From: Allodiplogaster sudhausi
Lineage: Eukaryota > Nematoda > Chromadorea > Rhabditida > Diplogasteridae
Direction: 5' to 3'
Assembly (NCBI GenBank): GCA_945643635.1
Contig: CALZFC010000111.1
Location: forward strand, 776,001 to 840,000
Length of the DNA: 64,000 nt
This document shows positions 61,200-64,000 of this stretch, piece by piece. The translations under genes were made by a program, and so were the position numbers. The notes under the pieces are model-generated. The model did no database searches, was not told the origin of the DNA, and worked only from the letters and a program-made list of their open reading frames with translations. Position 1 is the stretch's first letter, and each line of letters opens with the position of its first letter.

Positions 61200-63521
61200 C
61201 TATAGATCGGTAATATCCTGAGGGTGATAATAATCGGAAATGAGCCTGTAGATGTGAGAAGAAAGGACGGCTCCGCTGTTCGAGATGTACAACGACACCT
61301 GAAACAACGACATTTCACAACGAATCAGATGAAACTTCAAACCCTCATCTGTTTAGACATAATCAGGGAATAAAAGCCATTTTCGGTGACCCAGAACATT
61401 AGGATGACGAAGAAGGTATTGTTCCCGGAAAACAAGGTGGGTTAACTGTTTCTGCCTAAATGTTACTCGAAAGAATGGTGGGGTGGGGCTTTGGAGAGGT
61501 CCAAAATCAGGGTGGGTCTGTCAAATCGACAGTGGCTTTTTTCGCCTGGATATAATAAGCGCAAGAACTAACGCAAAATTTTACTTACCAAGTTGGCAGG
61601 GATAACATCGAAGAGAGGAGAGAGAATCACTCTATTCTTGAGATAAGAGTGGGAGAACGAGACGGGAAGGCCAGCGGATCCCTGTGCGAGAACCGCCTGC
61701 TGCGAATCGGCCACGAAGTACGGGGCGATCTGAGAAATCTCCGCGGTTACTTTTTACCCTCTTTTATATAATTTTAAATGCAAATTATAACCAATAAATA
61801 AGGTTTAAAAAGTGGAATTACCTTGTAAAAAGCAGCGACAACGTGAACGGGGACTGCGTGCCTGGCAGCAGAATGGGCAATCGAGAGGGAACCGGCCGGG
61901 CAGAGACAAGCTCCGTCCGGGAACACTGCGGCGCATGGCAGAAGGACCTAAAGAGCATCTTCGACATCGCGAAAAGAATATACCCAATACAATTAAAATA
62001 AAACAAAAATTCATTGGAACCTTATGCAAAGTCGTAACTAGCAACTTCGTGAATGGTTTTCCATGTGCGAGACATGCTGGCTAGACAGTTGAAAAATTCA
62101 CTCCTTGCAATTAAGTATAGAACACTGACCTTGGTGATGTCAGACATCTTGGATGCGACCTCACAGAGAGGAACGGGGAAAGCAAAGTCAATGCAGTCGG
62201 CGTCTTCGTTGCGAGAAGCAAACAACACCTCAAAGAACGATCAGACGTACAAACTCATTCTCGCTTAAACATAAATAGTCAACAAAAGGGCTATTCTAGA
62301 TGAGAGCACGGGAAAAATACCACCGCTGACTGCTTGGAAACACAGAGTGAGTTGTGAGGTTTGAAGGACGAAAAACAAGCTGTAGAGAAAAAAAATTTCG
62401 ACATCAAAACTTGAGTTCGATAGGCCCAGGACGGCCCAAAATCAGGATGAGTACATTAAACGGTACCTTTTTAATCCTGGTTGAGCGGTAAAAAAAATTC
62501 ATCCTCAATCGACCCTACATTGTGCATAGAACAGACAAATGTAAATAGTCTATCAATATTTGGAGATGGCAAAAAGACCTGGCGCATTTTGATGGAGGCA
62601 CGTGCGTGGGAAAGAAAGGCGAGAAGAGTCGAAGATTCATCCAGGCAGTAGGCGAGGACCGTGTCGTTGAGGGACACGACATCGAAGACACGAGAGAGGA
62701 TACTCTCACGAGATGACTCCATTTCAGTGATCACCTGCCACAGAGACATCGGGATAGACACCAGAAAGTTGACACGAAAACAACAGTTCAAAACATAAAA
62801 GAAAAAGAGCATCTAATGCAGAAGTTCCAACGGCACCTCCTTGACTGCTGCAATTAGTCCCTTCCGAATCTTCTTCCCAGCGGAAACGTCACCATGTGCT
62901 TCGTCTTCAGGCTTCCAAAGAGTGTTCAGCGAATCGTATGGGTTTCCCAATTCCTAAAAAAAAATATTTGGCAAGAAGAAAAAAAATCAATCATTATGAA
63001 GGACTAATCACCACAGCTGACAAAGGTCTAGGATTCCGTAGAACATTTTAGACCCTTGTACCCCACTCTATTTCACGATTGATATTTCACCTTATCCACT
63101 CCGTGAATGGCTCGAGAATTTTCTTCGCGACTGAGCTTCATGGCGATGAGAAAAACATTGCGGATGATTAACTCAGTCGGCAAAGATCTGCTAAGATATC
63201 GCTCGCTGTCCCGCAGAACTGCTAACAATTCACTGAAAAATTGGTAGGTGGAAATAATCAGAGGGAGACTAAAAACGGAAGAGACTTCTGGCTCGCTCGA
63301 TACTGACCCGACGTTATCGTATTTCTCCTGAACCACAATCTTGCGGATGAGATTAGCTGAGGCAAGAGCAGTCTGAAGAGACCCCTTCCGACTCATCCTG
63401 TTCAGAAGGAACAAAGATACGAAATATAACGGTGATCGGTGAACTGTAAATAGTACCCTCTGCTCAATCCGGCAATAAAAACATCCTTGACTTCTTTAAA
63501 ATCTACGGCAGTATCGGCCAT
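61200..63521 (-). CDS. EIF2B2: Translation initiation factor eIF2B subunit beta
   Basis: Regulatory subunit of the eIF2B decamer, the GDP/GTP exchange factor for eIF2 and target of the integrated stress response. The start MADTAVDFKEVKDVFIAGLS is at 63521. The N-terminal helical part has ASANLIRKIVVQEKYDNVG (63330) and LSRSLPTELIIRNVFLIAMK (63170-63120). The Rossmann-like domain begins FDVVSLNDTVLAYCLDESST (62680). It continues with AVFPDGACLCPAGSLSIAHS and ARHAVPVHVVAAFYK (61930-61830), LFDVIPANL (61610-61590), then VSLYISNSGAVLSSHIYRLI and SDYYHPQDITDL with TAG at 61200. This mirrors eIF2B beta ([56 protein letters not shown]). The usual NIGGNAPS stretch is altered to NSGAVLSS, a point of divergence in the ligand-facing loop. 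Confidence 0.82.
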
Positions 63522-63820
63522 GTCTGCTGCAAAAATAACATCATCGGTTATGATTACAATAAGCTCAAATTAAAATAAAATACCTGCTCTCACAAACTGA
63601 CGAAAACAAGAGACGCAATAGGCTGCAGCATTTGACAATTTGCTGCATTACACAACCAAATAATTCCCAGCAAATGCAATTTGGTTGTCCATGGACGACT
63701 TATTGTGCATCGCCTTGACCAATCGTGCATCCGCAATAATGCGCTATTCCTTTTTCCTTTACTTTAGCCAACGTATTGTCTTTCGATTAATTATTTTTTG
63801 CTCCTCAATTCAGTTTCGAA
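63522..63820. promoter_or_regulatory. Shared intergenic region between divergent eIF2B beta and the last gene
   Basis: The start codons lie 299 bases apart, pointing away from each other. No specific motif is claimed. A T-rich stretch ending in CAG at 63810-63813, just before the plus-strand ATG, could be a trans- or cis-splice acceptor. Confidence 0.4.
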
Positions 63821-64000
63821 ATGGGGGAAAAGGCTCCTGCAAAGGAGAAGAAGAAGAAAAAGAAGGAAGAGAAGGCCTCAGCAAGCCACGAAAAGTCGAC
63901 GATGAAGTTGGAGAAAGTGGCTGCCTTCACTCCTTCTGCTTTGAACAATCAGGTTTAAGTCCATCTTCTCTTTGTATAGCGATGTCTTATGTTCTGCTGA
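63821..64000 (+). CDS. Lysine-rich protein, first exon(s) only
   Basis: ATG at 63821 opens MGEKAPAKEKKKKKKEEKAS, then SHEKSTMKLEKVAAFTPSAL. A possible donor GTTTAAG follows at 63954. The N-terminus is strongly basic and Ala/Lys/Glu-rich, as in many nucleolar, ribosomal or translation-associated proteins. No domain is visible before the window ends, so I give no function. Confidence 0.5.

Overview
The window is nuclear DNA from a small-genome animal, most likely a nematode. Genes are dense, sit on both strands and are cut into many exons by short GT-AG introns. There is a tRNA-Tyr with a 10-nt intron, and the protein set is animal (SLC6 serotonin-type transporter, PI3K adaptor, BUB1, LSM14, FIT2, spartin, a nicotinic-receptor exon). 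I place it in Nematoda by compactness and gene style, not by any decisive marker. A diplogastrid/rhabditid relative is a guess.

Layout. 0-1.5 kb (+): 3' part of a FIT2 (FITM2) lipid-droplet/ER gene. 1.5-7.8 kb: gene-poor and rich in CT/GA tracts, with one orphan exon resembling the N-terminus of a nicotinic acetylcholine receptor. 7.8-16.8 kb (-): a very large multi-exon gene best read as virilizer (VIRMA, m6A-writer scaffold). 17.3-19.0 kb (-): a TMEM106-family gene with an apparent one-base frameshift. 20.0-22.6 kb (-): PI3K p85-like adaptor with two SH2 domains. 22.9-25.7 kb (+): a C2H2 zinc-finger gene, divergent from p85. 25.7-28.8 kb: CT-rich intergenic DNA. 28.8-32.8 kb (+): serotonin-transporter-like SLC6 gene. 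33.2-38.1 kb (-): BUB1 checkpoint kinase. 38.5-43.1 kb (+): LSM14/CAR-1, divergent from BUB1. 44.7-47.8 kb (+): cytosolic HSP70. 48.9-56.6 kb (+): DAD1, UQCR11-like, ABT1/ESF2 and spartin in tandem, an operon-like run. 57.2 kb (-): tRNA-Tyr. 57.7-60.5 kb (-): two CAP-domain (GAPR-1-like) genes. 61.2-63.5 kb (-): eIF2B beta. 63.8 kb to the end (+): first exon of an unidentified lysine-rich protein.

Mobile DNA sits mainly inside introns. A 212-bp hAT-type MITE with a perfect 8-bp target duplication and a poly-G tract lies in the PI3K adaptor. A 134-bp inverted-repeat element lies in BUB1. A 1.17-kb TA-flanked element lies in LSM14. A 1.55-kb TTAA-flanked foldback element with arms of roughly 670 bp lies in ABT1. 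Two related MITEs lie behind HSP70. The other hallmark is (CT)n/(GA)n tracts in a large share of introns and spacers.

Most genes are housekeeping (translation, protein folding, N-glycosylation, ribosome biogenesis, respiration, mitosis), with a few membrane and neuronal genes. I find no CRISPR array, prophage or bacterial-type system. The items most worth following are the foldback element, the virilizer-like gene, the orphan receptor exon and the TMEM106 frameshift. Exon coordinates come from reading frames and splice consensus by eye, so gene limits are firmer than individual junctions.
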